From NCBI GenBank assembly GCA_024305405.1, contig JAKNDB010000109.1:2728001-2792000 (forward strand): a DNA stretch of 64,000 nucleotides, given 5' to 3'. Within the stretch, counting starts at the first letter, position 1. Each line of letters begins with the position of its first letter. Source of the DNA: Dirofilaria immitis (lineage: Eukaryota > Nematoda > Chromadorea > Rhabditida > Onchocercidae). Positions 25,338 to 37,746 of the stretch are shown in pieces. Under the pieces are notes generated by a model. The model saw nothing but the letters and a program-made list of their open reading frames with translations. It was not told the origin of the DNA and did no database searches. The position numbers were made by a program, and so were the translations under genes.

Positions 25338-28300
25338 CTAGCATGAAAGCAATGCAAATTTCTGTGAATGGATGGTGCAGAAGCACCTCCCATACGGGAT
25401 CGTTCATTGGTTGGGTGGTAGAATGAGGTGTAAAGGGAAGGAAGAGGGTATACTTCACAGCACGCCTCCCATCCGACTTGCAGCATCATTGTGCGGCATC
25501 ACTCTTTGAAGTTTCTCACTGACGACGGGTTTCAGCTGGGTGGGTCCGCCTTGATCTCGTCCCCTTCCCTCTCCCCTTACTCATACACAGTTCTTATTTG
25601 TAGCAGGTGCCCGAAGCGGTTTGCTCTGCTGGCTGGCTGTGTCCTTCAACTAGTTACGTATGTCCGCGTCCGCGTTTTTCTTTATCATGCAACGTTTGTA
25701 TGCATACAATATATATTTGTATATAATGTATGTCTGTATATAATCGTATAAGATTTCTGCATCCTTCAGAATATTCGCCATCCAGTTTACAAGCGATTTC
25801 CTGATAAAATTTCCTATTATATTATCTGTTCACCTGCCAACTCATTGTACGGCATTTATACGGCTTTGCCTAGCATTTAAAAAAAAAGTGAATCCAATTA
25901 TTATACAAGAATGGTTTCTACACATTCACAGTATTTGACCGATTATAATTCGACTGTTATGCCATCGGTTAGTCCCTTATTTTACAATCATATTTACAGC
26001 CTGAAATTTGTTATTCCATTATTATCTAAACAGTGGATTGATTAATGGCTTTTGTAAATTAGGTCGATAAAATATTGCACACTGTGGTTTCGTTATCTTG
26101 CTGAATTGCAGAAGCATACCCTTTTTTTCATTGATGTTTGTCGCTGTTTTATTGTATGCAGTTTGATCAATTCTTCATATTTCTCTTATTTTTTTCTTGT
26201 TTGGATCAGGAAAACGATCTTTTTCTTTGTTCCTTCTTTTGGATATCTCGTTATATGGCCGTATACATTTGGATTTCAGTGCCTGAAATATTTCAAAAAC
26301 CGCTTACTAATTGCAAATAAATATTTAGTTTGTATAAAGCGCTTGTCATCAGAAAGAGAAGTGGAGAGCAGCAGAGATAAGAGTTCATGAGAGCTTAGAG
26401 GATTTGTGCATTGAAAAGTTACCTATTTATGAGGAGCAGTGTCGAGTAAAGGAGATGGACGGATGGATGGATGGATAGCTGTCATGTGTGATTAAACTAA
26501 TCTCGTCGCTGATCTAAATTTTCCATTTGTCGGAGCGTCTCTATACATATGTGTGCACATATGTCTGTTTATACGTATGTCGGTCTATTTTCATGTAACC
26601 TTTGTGTACATGCATGTTTTCTAGGAATTCACCGTATCGTGGATTTCATTTATTAAGAAGTGTCGGGGCCATGAGCTGTTTTTAACGATGGGTAAAATTA
26701 TGCATTAATATGATTTAAATATGGAGATTTTCTCTATGCGTTTATAACGAAGTCGAGCAGTGAGATACTTTCTCGTTTTTGTGTTTTGAAAGAAATAGGT
26801 GCAACTTTTGCATATTTTAATTTTTTCTAAAGCTTTTCTCCTAGTTAAGTATCAGATGACTGTTTTTCTAATGGTTGCTGGGAGAAATGTCCAGAAAATT
26901 AATAGATATTTCTGGATAAGTTATAATTATTCTATTGATTATACTACGATTAATAACTTTGTCATTTGAGTCACAATTGTCATAGTTTTGGCACAGAGCA
27001 GTTTTTAATAATATCGAAATCGGTATTCAAAAATGTTAAAGTATGTTTGTTGGCGAATTATAAAATGATGAAAATTGATGTTGGCCATTCAGTTGCATGG
27101 AAGATGCAGAAATGTTGTGGTGCAAACAAGACCTAACGTATCATTTGTGGATGGGTTCTCCGCTGACTTTTTGGTTATCAGTCACTGACACACAAGCATT
27201 AGCAATTTTATATGCATTTCAATGAAATATGCATGAATTTTTGAGTGCATGAACCAACGAAGCAACATGATGAGCTGTTACTAGTTGCTGCAGATGCTTT
27301 CTCGTTGACTCTCGAAAGATGAGGTTCACCATGAAAGAATTTTTACCTTGTCCTGGCTCGTTTTGTGAAAATCTTCCGAGTGTTACATTGGAACGAGGTC
27401 GAAGAAATTAGTCGGTCGAAAATTACAATTTTTCTGTCGTTATGTTGCTGCGGCTAAGCATTTCCTCCCTTCACCCATTTTTTCTTGTTTCCAGTTTTTA
27501 ATTGATAAGTGCCGGTTTGAATGATATGAAAAATGACTTGACATTTTTCATCTCTGTTATCATTTCAAATTACCTTTTATTTTTTCCCTATACATTCCTC
27601 TAAATTTCCCATACATTCCTCTAAATTTTCCCCTCATTCCATCTATCTCTCTCATTTCTCATTTACACTATTGCCTCTGCTATAATTTTAAATTCTGGTC
27701 AAATTATCAATTTTGTTTTATTTCTTGCAACCGTCATATCTTCATTTATCATTCATAAATTCTTATTTTGAAAAGTAAAGTAAACTTGATTATGTATACA
27801 CAGTTTCGCTTAATTTAAAATGACGAATTAATTGGATATTAGATGAAATCCATGAAAACTAGTATGATTCCTTATATTTCATTGCTGACCGTTGTTAGAA
27901 ATAACGAAATCACATTGTGGAAAATGTGATACTCTTTGGAAATTTTTTAGAAAAAGTTTCCATCATTTTTAGAAAAAAATTTTTATTTTAATGCTATTAA
28001 TTTGGAAATCTTGGGATTCCAAACATTTATAAATGGTAGAGCAGTAATATATGTAGAGAAAGAAGCAGTATTTCCGAAGGAATATCTTTTTATAAAGAAA
28101 TTAGAGTATTTTATATACTGCTTATCTGGAATTGTTCAGGTTCGAGAAAAGTTGAATTCTTATGACCCCTGTTCTTACATACATTAGCGTTTGATTGAAT
28201 GGAAGAGGTATCTTGATGAAACTTACTCATCATTATCATTTTGCACAAAAACTTGAAGGCCAATTTAAGCAATATAAATTTGTAATTGAAAATTGCTGAT

Positions 28301-29102
28301 ATATAAAACATGGCAGATCATTGTTTAAATAAAGATCAAGAAATAGTGGTTTTCAAATAGTTGTGCAGAAATAAGTCCAATAAAGACAGCCTGGGAAAGT
28401 TGTTATCCTCACCTTTAGTATATCGAAATTAAAGTGTTGTATCCTGATTACATGCATTTGAATAAAGAAAAAAGAGTTTCTATTCTTTTTTTTTTCATTT
28501 CATTAGTATAAAGGATGTGCTATGTTCTTACCGGACTATCATTCTCTAGTAACTAGCCTTCTCTTGCAAGCAAAGACCGCTTGCTGCACAGAGAACAAAT
28601 TCATGACTCTGGAATTATTCATAGGTAATATGGAACTCATCTCTTCCCAAATTACAGACATTTGTTGTCATCTTTCTATTTTACAATCATTAATATGATC
28701 TAATGAGTGTGAAATGATGCATCAGTTGAAAAAAGTTTTCCTGTGAAATATGTGCAGTTCTCTTCCTTTGCTTGACTGTTGCTTATTATTCGTTCAAATT
28801 ATATCTTTTGCATTCCTTAATTTTGTGAATCAGTCAAATAATTGATGTGTATCATCAGAGTCCAAATATCATTTTATGATTTAACCTTATTGGAACCCAA
28901 ATTGATTAAAGTGTTCGAATGTAATTGAGGGTCGAATGTCTTTGCTTTTTATTTCTTGAACTCTAATATTTTCTTACGTTCTTTTTATACAAGTTTAATT
29001 TGTAAAATTTAGCTTTTCATGAAAATTCATATTTGAGTTCCATAATTTGTAAGTTTTGTAAAATCATGAGAAATTGTATAGAAGAAATATTCACGTTTAC
29101 AG
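25338..29102. other. Region upstream of the NET-family exons
   Basis: No recognisable exon. The missing 5' exon of the NET gene, which should encode the family's Tyr-Leu-Gln-Pro-Leu-type N-terminal motif, could lie here or further left; I searched by eye and did not find it. Small repeats include four GGAT units near 26458-26475 and a 22-bp tandem duplication (ATACATTCCTCTAAATTT) at about 27590-27632. Confidence 0.4.
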
Positions 29103-30845
29103 ACGGATTCCGGTAAATCACCTCTTGCGATGCTTGCAAAAACCTGCGAAACAATTGGTCTTCCTGACACATCGAATCGGAAATCTAATAAGGACGGTGA
29201 TAAATCTAGGGATCGCATTAGTCCGAGTAGTAGTACATCTGGTGAAACGAAAAAGGATGAAACTAGCCCAATAGTAAAAAATAAAAAGAAGGATCTAAAA
29301 GCCCTCGTCACATAGCACACAGCCCATCGGTTGGCAAGAAGACTCCGATAGGTTCCGAGCCGTCCACCAGTGCCGCTGCTTCGTTACCTGCAAATTTGAT
29401 GCTCAGTGCACGAAGCTGCTTTCCCATGAATTTTTCACCTCTTGCGACAAGTTTCCCGGCCTTTCCTTATCCATCCCTGATGCCTGGATTCCCAACAGTG
29501 CCTACTTTTGCTGCTGCGGGAGGGTTTCAGGTGGAACATCTAATCCTTTTCTACGGTGTCCAGATCCACTAACTTGCAAAGGTATATTTTTGAATTCGAA
29601 AAATTTTGAAAAAAATGTTGAAATTGGGTGGTCCACCATTTATTGGACGTTCAATTTTTTGGGTAAATATTATTTCATTAATAAGCTATGGTTAGATAAT
29701 TCATTTTGAAATTAAAAAAATTTTTTCGCTTTCCCTGTGTCGAATCTTTCAAGTTCATTCTATTTTGAAAGCACTTTTTTTATTTGTAGGATGTCCGGCA
29801 ACTCTGATGACAAGGCCATGCGTAACTCCAGGTTGTACAAGTTGTACAATGCATAATGCAGCTGCTGCAGCTGCTGCTAGTACCACACCTGCCGATTTGA
29901 TGATGACTTTTCCACCTTCATTTTTTGCTGCTACTTATAGTCCACTTTTGTCCGGAACGTTACCCCCAACATCAAGGTATATGTTTAAAAAAATTGCTTG
30001 GTTCAATATGTCAAGAAGTAATTTCTAAAAAAAAAAAACATGAAAAAAGTTTGGTATCGACTCATATTTTTCTAAAATTTTCTTAAAAGAACAGTTTGAT
30101 ATTAATGTTTTTAACGGAGACTTTTATTGGACTAGTGATGAAACTTATTCAGACTTTTCGAGCTCAGTGATTTTTTGAAAATTTCGAATGATTTATGTAT
30201 GTTTCAGAAAATATTACAGTTCAGATCTTATGAATGATCAGAATTTATCACTATTCTGATTTTTAGTTCAGCAGCTCAAATTGCCTATCAAAATCTGATG
30301 GCTGCAGCTTCTGGACAAGCCAGCAAACACATCTGTAATTGGATCGAGACATCAAATGGTGTTTGTGGGAAATCGTTTCCAACCGCCGACGAACTTGCTT
30401 CACATATGAAGGTGTGTATGTATTTTATTCGATCTCCTACATTGTCGCACATTTTTAAAACAAAACATATGCTTTGAAAATAATAGTATTGAAAAGACTA
30501 GTCTTTGAGTAGTAAAAAAGAATGATGACAATGATTCAATGAATTGCTAACAGTCGAGCAAAATTTTCAGGCTGCTCATGCTCCATCAACAACAAATTCA
30601 AGTAATAGCAATGATTTGAAAGCGAGTAGTTCACCACGTTCAACCACTGCAGCATCGCTAATTAATCATGCTGCAGCGGCTGCTTCCTTCGTTATCATCC
30701 GTATATGAAACCAGCTGGTTTGATGCCAGCTGTACCAAATCCACTTGGAATACCTCCATTTCCGACAATGACAAACTTTCCTTCAGCAGCTGCATTGCAG
30801 GCCATGTATACCCAACGTCTTATGGCTACTATGCCACATCCATAG
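29103..30845 (+). CDS. tlp-1: NET-family C2H2 zinc-finger transcription regulator (tlp-1/noc/elbow/ZNF703), 5' exon missing
   Basis: Nuclear transcriptional regulator of patterning; the C. elegans member is tlp-1, and fly Noc/Elbow and vertebrate ZNF703/ZNF503 are relatives. Four exons: 29103-29581, 29790-29976, 30267-30411, 30571-30845 (stop TAG). The first carries GKSPLAMLAKTCETIGLPD, matching the KSPLALLAQTCSQIGKPD motif of the vertebrate proteins. Next come a Ser/Lys-rich linker and LRCPDPLTCKGCPA followed by a CVTPGCTSC cysteine motif. Exon 3 has the single atypical zinc finger, CNWIETSNGVCGKSF...ELASHMKAAH. The C terminus RYHPYMKPAG...YTQRLM matches RYHPYGK...YGQRL of ZNF703. Ala runs (seven in a row) are present. 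The frame breaks by one missing base at three places (about 29283-29300, 29517-29527, 30684-30690), while splice sites and motifs are intact. I read these as consensus errors, with decay as the alternative. The exon with the start codon is not found. Confidence 0.88.
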
Positions 30846-33261
30846 AATCATTTTTTAGCAGGTTCTTTTGTACTTGTCATGTTGCGAAGCGAAATAATTA
30901 TGAATGTCATGACACAGTGTCTTCTCCGCTTAGTTAAAGTCTCTGGAAAATATGCTGCGCATGAATTTTCCAATTATTATCCTTTATCCCATAAAATGTC
31001 CAGTTCAAATTTGATGAGAAATTTTCATCAACAATTATTTTTAAAATACTAGGCTTTATCTGTGATATTGTATTCCTTTAAATAGATCTTAAAGATCTGA
31101 TAAACTTAATGACAAAAGGGTTTCAACTAGCTATAGCATTTCAGCAGAGAATCGTCTTTTATATCGTTGGTAGGGAACAATTATTGATTATTGATCATCA
31201 AGACCATAAACTGTATCCATTTCTCAGCAGTTATCTATTGCGGGTATTTATTCAGCAAACTGTGTTAACTAACTCATTTTTGTACGGTGTTTTCTTCTTT
31301 TGGCTTCATTTTGCTTCCTTATTAATTGTATCTTAATTTAGGTTCATTGGTTCTTGAAGTTTTAGATCTATCATTACATTTCATTGTTTTATGCTTTATG
31401 TTTTTGGTAGCCTATATTTAAAATTTTTGAAGCCTTGTGAAAAAGCTTTTCGGAATCAAAATCAATACATAAAACGAGACCTGACAATGTAGTTACAATC
31501 AGATTTGGAAAAAACTCATCTAGTTTCGAAGTGAGAGTTGGAAGATATTTTTGAAGTCCGGTTTCTCAATTCTGCGGGAAATTGATTGTTTTTCTCTTTA
31601 TACCCTGAATTCCGTTAGTTTGGCAACAACAAAAATTTTCAAAAATTCATTTGGTACTGAAGATTTCTATAATTTCATTGTTTTTGCGCATTTAAGTGGA
31701 CAAGTGTTTGTCCTTCACCATATTTGTTATTAAAAATTGTGCGAAAAAGTATCTTATTTCCCTTTTTCCTTGCTTATTTCGCCAGTTTTGGGTAATTATC
31801 GAAGCAAACAAAAAGGAATTCTTTTTCTGCATGTATAGAAATTCATTTGTGCACACAATAAAATCTGTAACAACGGTACTCGTTAGTCGTTCCAACGTTT
31901 CATGTAAAACACACAAAGAAGACAATGTTATTCATTTTAATTCCTGAGAAATTTTAGTTTTAATATTCTACTTCGGTATCCCTCCTTCATCGTCTTCGAC
32001 ATTTTCTAAGTTGATAACTTTCCTTCTTCCGGCAAAGTAATTTCTGGAAGAACAAATTGTCTCCGCACAAAATCATTGTTAAGGAGTTTTTGGATTTTGT
32101 TGATTTGAAGTTGTTCAATGTTTGCGTGAATTGATTGAGAAATGCAGCGGTGAAAAGTTGCTGATTTTTGTTGTGAAGAAGACATCGGAGAAAGATTTGT
32201 TTATAGCCACGAAGAAGGGGTCAGGTTGGGTAGGGAAGAAAGGAATAAGGGAGAGAGATGGAAGGGAAGGGAAATACATTTTCTGAAGCCATTAAAATCA
32301 ACATTTAATAAATGTTGATGGATGAGACAAAAATGGCTCATTAATCTTCCTTTCGTATCGTAACGATGATCGATTGACGGCTGAAGTGATGCATTAGGAC
32401 AGTTCGGCGAAGAGCAAAGGGATATCCAGTACTATAATGTGCGCAACCCTGGAAACAATTTTTCAAATTTGGCAAACCGGAAAAAATGATTCGACGTTGC
32501 TCAAGACAGAAACTGACACTTTAGGCTTCGAGGGTTCGCCGTATCATGATCTACAGTCTACTTGATTAATGATTTTAGTTGCAGATTAAAAATGACTGTG
32601 TGCACCTGGAAGTTGTAACAGTCAAATATCTTTCTTGAGTAGTGAATCATGATATCGGGTTGTGTATCAGTTATTAATAAAAAAAACCTGATTAAAGTAA
32701 TGTAAATGCTATCGAATTAAAATAGCTAATTTAGTCATCTATCATTCCTTTCATTCTGACCGCTCAGCATTTGATATCATAAGTTATATGCAATCTTTCA
32801 CCTCTTTCGCTTCTTGAATTTTATTTTATATATTAACGTGGGATTACATTGAGATTAGACTTTAGGGGAAGTTCACTCAGCCAAAATTCTGATCAAAGAA
32901 CGACTGAATGCTAAAATGTGTTTTCAAAATTCCGTTTTGCTCCGTAATCTCATTAAATCTGTTTTACTACAGAACTGTTTCTTGCACTTTGAAAGTGGAA
33001 AAAATTCCTTATCCCTGCTACTGCATCGAGTGTTCGATGCTTATTTGAAATCAATGCAAAAAAATATTGATGAAATCGAATTTCGAAATCAGCATTGCTA
33101 TGAAACCGGAACTTCTTAAATTCGAATTACGGAGCAAAACAGAAAATGCATAAATACCGTTGAATCACTAAGCAAACATGAAAATTGATATATAAATATT
33201 GTGGAATCATGACGAAGGCATCATTGTAAACATTATAACAATCCGCTGTGGTCGGGTTTTC
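30846..33261. other. Intergenic, 3' side of the NET-family gene
   Basis: Should contain the NET gene 3' untranslated region near its left end. Open frames at 31109-31336 and 31692-31947 have no motifs. A candidate small transposon with inverted ends at 32934-33140 is annotated separately. Confidence 0.5.
32926..33147. mobile_element. Possible MITE-like element with 15-bp inverted ends
   Basis: GTTTTGCTCCGTAAT at 32934-32948 and its exact reverse complement at 33126-33140 bound about 207 bp. A 5-bp AAAAT occurs just outside each end (32926-32930, 33143-33147), which could be a target-site duplication, although 2-3 bases separate it from the arms. A 67-codon open frame inside (32916-33119) has no transposase features. 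Only one copy was noticed in the window. Confidence 0.4.
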
Positions 33262-33828
33262 ATGTCCACTGAGGACTCATTTATTTCGAACGCTCCCTTC
33301 CAAATCCTTTATGTGGAGATGTTGTAATAACGGAAGTCTCCGATACTTTGCCAGTCAACATCGCCACGTCCAATGAAGGCCAAGAGAGAAACTTAGGGCA
33401 AGATTCCGAAAGTTTTCTAGTGACAGATACAGACCCGACCGAAAGACAGAATGGTGAAGCAGAACATTACGACATACAAGTAGTAAACTTGTAGTAATTA
33501 TCTTTTATTTTTATATCGCTTATTCTACTGATTTTTATTCAACCACGTTTTCATTAATCCTAAAAACATTCAAAGCGTAATTGATCACGCAATAAAATCT
33601 TCAGCCTAATTCCAAAATGTCGAGCGCCATAGATGATATTCCAAAATTGATGTAATAGCACGAGGCCGCAATTTAAAGAAGGATCGTCCAACATCCTATC
33701 GCGGCAGAGAGAGATCCCTCTCAGAGAATCCAAGAATCATTGCTCTGAACAAAAAGCGAGCAACACGTCGCCGTCATCCCACTCCGTACCCGACTAAACT
33801 TTCTGATCCCATCGATTTTGATGAGTGA
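33262..33828 (+). CDS. Small two-exon gene, unrecognised protein
   Basis: Not recognised. Proposed exons are 33262-33479 (ATG; donor GTAGTA) and 33605-33828 (acceptor TCTTCAG; stop TGA 33826-33828), about 148 codons. Exon 1 encodes MSTEDSFISNAPF and then an acidic, Ser/Thr/Glu-rich stretch (VITEVSDTLPVNIATSNEGQ, ERQNGEAEHYDIQ). Exon 2 encodes SSAIDDIPK, then a strongly basic part (RGRNLKKDRPTSYRGRER, NKKRATRRRHP), and an acidic end (LSDPIDFDE). No signal peptide or membrane segment is visible; it looks like a soluble, largely disordered, possibly nuclear protein. One base is missing in each exon (near 33300-33312, and in AAAA at 33643-33646); adding one base to each gives one continuous frame with matching splice phase. 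The stretch is less AT-rich than its flanks, with non-random codons. It is the only gene-like unit between the NET and SEC24 genes. Confidence 0.55.
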
Positions 33829-33894
33829 AAAACTTTCATCAAACATGTGATTGTATGCACTTACAACTATTATTATTGCGCTAATGATTTATAT

Positions 33895-33926
33895 ATGATA
33901 ATAACACAGTGATAAATTTGTGTAAT
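33895..33926 (+). repeat. Dispersed repeat, copy 1
   Basis: Begins ATGATAATAACACAGTGATA and resembles 38702-38733 over about 32 bp with a few differences. Possible fragments of one old repeat family. Confidence 0.5.
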
Positions 33927-36900
33927 AGCACAAAATAAATTTCATTGCACGAAAGTAATCATAATGGACAGTCTAAGTGTAGGGTAGTATGTCATTTTAT
34001 CAAAACAAATTGAACTCAAAAGAATATTTGTATCACTGTAATCTTCGCATTTGAGAAACAAGTACATCAACATAAGTTGGAGCTTTTAGGAGAATATACA
34101 AAGCGATCATTCTCATCCATTCTTAGAGTGATCAGAAATGAACTCATTTTAATTAAAGACATTAAACCGAAATATCATTAAGCAATGAAATCAATAAAAT
34201 CAAATTTTCATTACTCCTTTTGTTCCGATTTCATTTTACTTCATTTTTCTGTGGGCCGTTGAAATTTTTAATTGTTAAAAGCCGATGATTCTATGTTCCA
34301 TTAAATAAATTATATAGGTAGTTAGCGATGTCAAGTGATGAAAGAAACTGAAATCAAAACCTGATACCTCACGATAGAATGAAAGCCGAGGAATTCCACC
34401 GAGTTGTAAAGATTACGAAGCGATAATTATTGTTTAAGGGCATTCACTATTCTTGAGCACTGTTTTTTATCTATGTTTTTATTTTGAAATATCTATTCCA
34501 ATCGGAAAGAACATTTTAAATTTATTATGTCGTTGATGTGTTTGTATTTTTATCTAGAAAGCTTAATTGAGAGATAGTGTTATAGTGTGTAACTTGGGCT
34601 TTCGAAAGTGAAATGCATGTTGAAACAATTTATATATATTCTTCTCTTTTGAATTGAAATTTTGAATTTTGTGCTGATTCAAAAGTCATATGAATCAACA
34701 TATGAATCAAAAGTAGATCATAGTATAATTCATCAGTGATAGCTAAAGAATAATACTGAAGATGTTTGTAAGTTTTTCTATGTTTGTAAACAATATTCGC
34801 TTCATGAAAAGATTAAAAATCCGATGAATTTTATTTTAAATAGTTGAAATATATTGTAGCATAGATGAATAAAAACAACGATTATTGGTAATTTATTTAA
34901 AAATAACAAACTAGTATTGAAAGAAATTTCAAGATTCCGATTGTAATTTCAAAGAACGTATTCAATTGGAAGTATTTACTTGTCTATATCAAGTAAAATT
35001 TTATCCAAAGCCAAATTTTATGCTATCAAAAAAGAGTTTGATTCAAGGATGAGACATTTTTGACTCATCGTCACGCACATTTAATTCATGAAATGCTCAT
35101 TTCACTAATTTTTATAATCAAGCATCCCTTCTCGCTACTTCTTTCGCCAGTGCATTTCAACGCTTTGCTTCTGTCATTTGCAGTAAAGTGCTGTTATATG
35201 GTATAAATCAAATAACTTCTTCTAGTTAAGTGCAGCTTTATGCCATATAAACATATGATATTCGAAATTTTACTTTTAAATAGCTGTATTTCCAGTCAAT
35301 TTCGTAAGTAAGTTTTAATTAACTTTGCTAAATGACAAAAAGAAGTAATGCGCAAAATATAACGTTAAAATGATAAAATAAGACATAAATGAATCGTGAC
35401 TGGGATAGTATCCAAGTGAGGCATTTTGAAAGAAAAGCGGAAAATGATTGATTGATGGTAGGTTTTGAGGTGATGGTGCTGAGGCACTCATTGATCAATC
35501 ATTCTTCTTTAAAAGGTGATTCCTGTTGTTCGCCCGTCTGTTCCTCGTGTCTTCAGAAGCAGTTTCGTCAAAGCTGAAAGAGAGAAGAGAAAGATTTTGA
35601 AGGAAGAAGCAGAAACACTTCCACGGAATTCTTTCAAAACCGTCTCATTTATCTCATTTGGAGGAGATGTCTATCAATCTATTATTTCCCATTTCTCCCT
35701 TCTGGAGACTTGCCGCTACTCACTGCTTACAGCTTTAACAAAACTTATGGGATTAGCTATTGGTAGTGTTAAATGGATCACTTTGCCGCTGCAACAAGCA
35801 CATTTTATAGATATTTACGAAGGAAGAAGAGTTCGATGCTCCCGAAAATGATTGATGTATTAACAATCGGTGCAAACCAACAAATTCGTCTTTCTTCCTG
35901 CTTTTGTTTCCATTTCTGCGCAGTGACTGCAATTCTTAAGTATTAAATTGCCATTCCTTTGCAAAACTGTCCCTTGTTTTCCTCCAAATTTGACACTTCA
36001 TTGATTGATGAACTTCAAACGATCAATTAAAACTGCCTAACTGATAGCAAATATATATGCAAATATATTTACGTACAGAAATATCTTCCTAGAAGTACAT
36101 ACATACTATTATATACTTTTGCTCAAAATATATTCACGTACATAGTAGAACTAACTTTTTGAAATTCGATGTTGTGAATTCCAAAGTTTCTCAATAATTG
36201 ATCATTTTGAAACAATGAACTCAATTTAATACTGTGGTTCACGGTATGTTACCGTTGAAAATATATTCAACGTATCACCGGAAATGGCATTTCAAAAAAA
36301 TCGTTATGTATAGGAAATTGACATCTCTCTTGTTTTGACGTCTAAAAAGACAAGTTTCATGTTCATTGTGGAATTTCGTAAATAATATTAAAGAATGAAA
36401 GTTGAAAAGAACGAATGAAGTGCAGCAGCTGTCAATCACATCGTCACCACTGCTTCGATATACGGTAATATAAAAATGATGTTAACTCACCATTTTTCAC
36501 CCTTTCTACCATATCCTTTCGCAGATAGCATTAGAATTAACTTTTAGGGTCGAGCACATTGTAAACCGCTGATACCAATTAAATGAAGCTGTTATTATTT
36601 TGAGTTATTACGAAATTATCCTAATCTGATAACAATAATTTAAATAATTTTTTAATTTCATAATTCGATCTTCAGATATAAATAATATAAGTTGCTCAGT
36701 ATCGGTTTTTCAAAAAAGTTAATCATGTTAAATATATAAAAATACATTTAAAGATCAATAACATCGTTAACAATAAATTTCATTTTTGCTGGATAAAAAA
36801 ACTCATTTCAAAACTGTAATTTCGGCTTACATATTAAATTTAAAAACTAGAAGCGAAACTGTAACAAGTAATGCAATATGAAGCTAGACTTGCAATGATT

Positions 36901-37676
36901 TTAACCGTTTTTTTTTCGTTTTATCTCTTGTAAGATAATTAGCTAGGAAACAGTTTGAAATTAGATTAGAAGAAATTTAAGCTTATCCTTTCAAATGATA
37001 CATGAGTTCAAAATAAGAATTTCACCTATAGGCAATTCTAACCGATAAAATCATTTGTTCTAACCGACTAAGGTAATAAAGAATGTTAACTGGATTACTT
37101 GGCCTTTTGAGTAGGCGTGTTTAATTTACAAACAGTGAACTCATTACTTGCTAGAATGAAACAACTAGAAGATTTCCATTTTAAAATAGTATGAAAGCGT
37201 AGTTGAATTAGTCCTGAGGTGACTTCTTTTTACAGGGAATAAACTAGAGAAAACTGGAGCATTGTTGAATCATATTGTATTATCATTTGATGTATTCTTC
37301 TTCGTTTTTTCCAAAGAAAATAATATTTTTAAAGCAATAATCAATTTTTTGGTAATTTTTTCATAAAAATGGAAACTGTCAATTAATGGTCATCAATTTT
37401 GTTTAAAAACGAAAAAATGAAAAAATATAGTTCGTTTGAAAAATTGATGTTTGAGCGATTCGACTGATCTAAACAGGAAAAATAGTTATTCTTTTCAGTT
37501 TAATTTATTTAACTTCAAAATATCCATTCATTTGTCAAAATAAAGCTCCTGCATCTGCCACTATTGATCCATGTTCATCTATGGATGAATTGCATTATTC
37601 ACAGAATGTTATGCATTTTATGACATAATTCATATAGATGTAATAACAACTTCTTCATCCTTAAAATATGATCTAA

Positions 37677-37746
37677 AGATTTTTAATAAAGCCAACACCT
37701 AGTGGTAGCTTTATTAAAAATCTGATGAGTCACCTAGTGACTCATC
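37677..37746. repeat. Two adjacent perfect hairpins sharing a CACCTAGTG core
   Basis: Hairpin 1 has a 16-bp perfect stem (37677-37692 with 37708-37723; arm AGATTTTTAATAAAGC) and a 15-base loop. Hairpin 2 follows directly, with a 10-bp perfect stem (37724-37733 with 37737-37746; arm GATGAGTCAC) and a 3-base loop. CACCTAGTG occurs both in the first loop and across the tip of the second hairpin. Hairpin 2 contains TGAGTCA and TGACTCA, the two forms of the AP-1 bZIP site. Confidence 0.8.

Noticed and set aside
24904..25489. Long ATG-led frames of Gly-Ile, Val-Ser, Tyr-Arg, Asp-Thr or Pro-Ile dipeptides
   Set aside because: They arise automatically from the stop-free 6-bp repeat on both strands; no flanking gene features.
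28002..28187. 61-codon plus-strand frame in the NET upstream region, considered as the missing 5' exon
   Set aside because: Lacks the family N-terminal Leu-Gln-Pro-Leu motif and resembles nothing known.
33659..33795. Alternative frame of exon 2 of the small gene (TRPQFKEGSSNILSRQRE)
   Set aside because: Uses a weaker acceptor (AATAG) and ends earlier; the frame ending LSDPIDFDE joins both exons in phase once one A is added.
35516..35851. 111-codon plus-strand frame
   Set aside because: Less AT-rich block with no recognisable domain or splice partners; more likely non-coding or regulatory.
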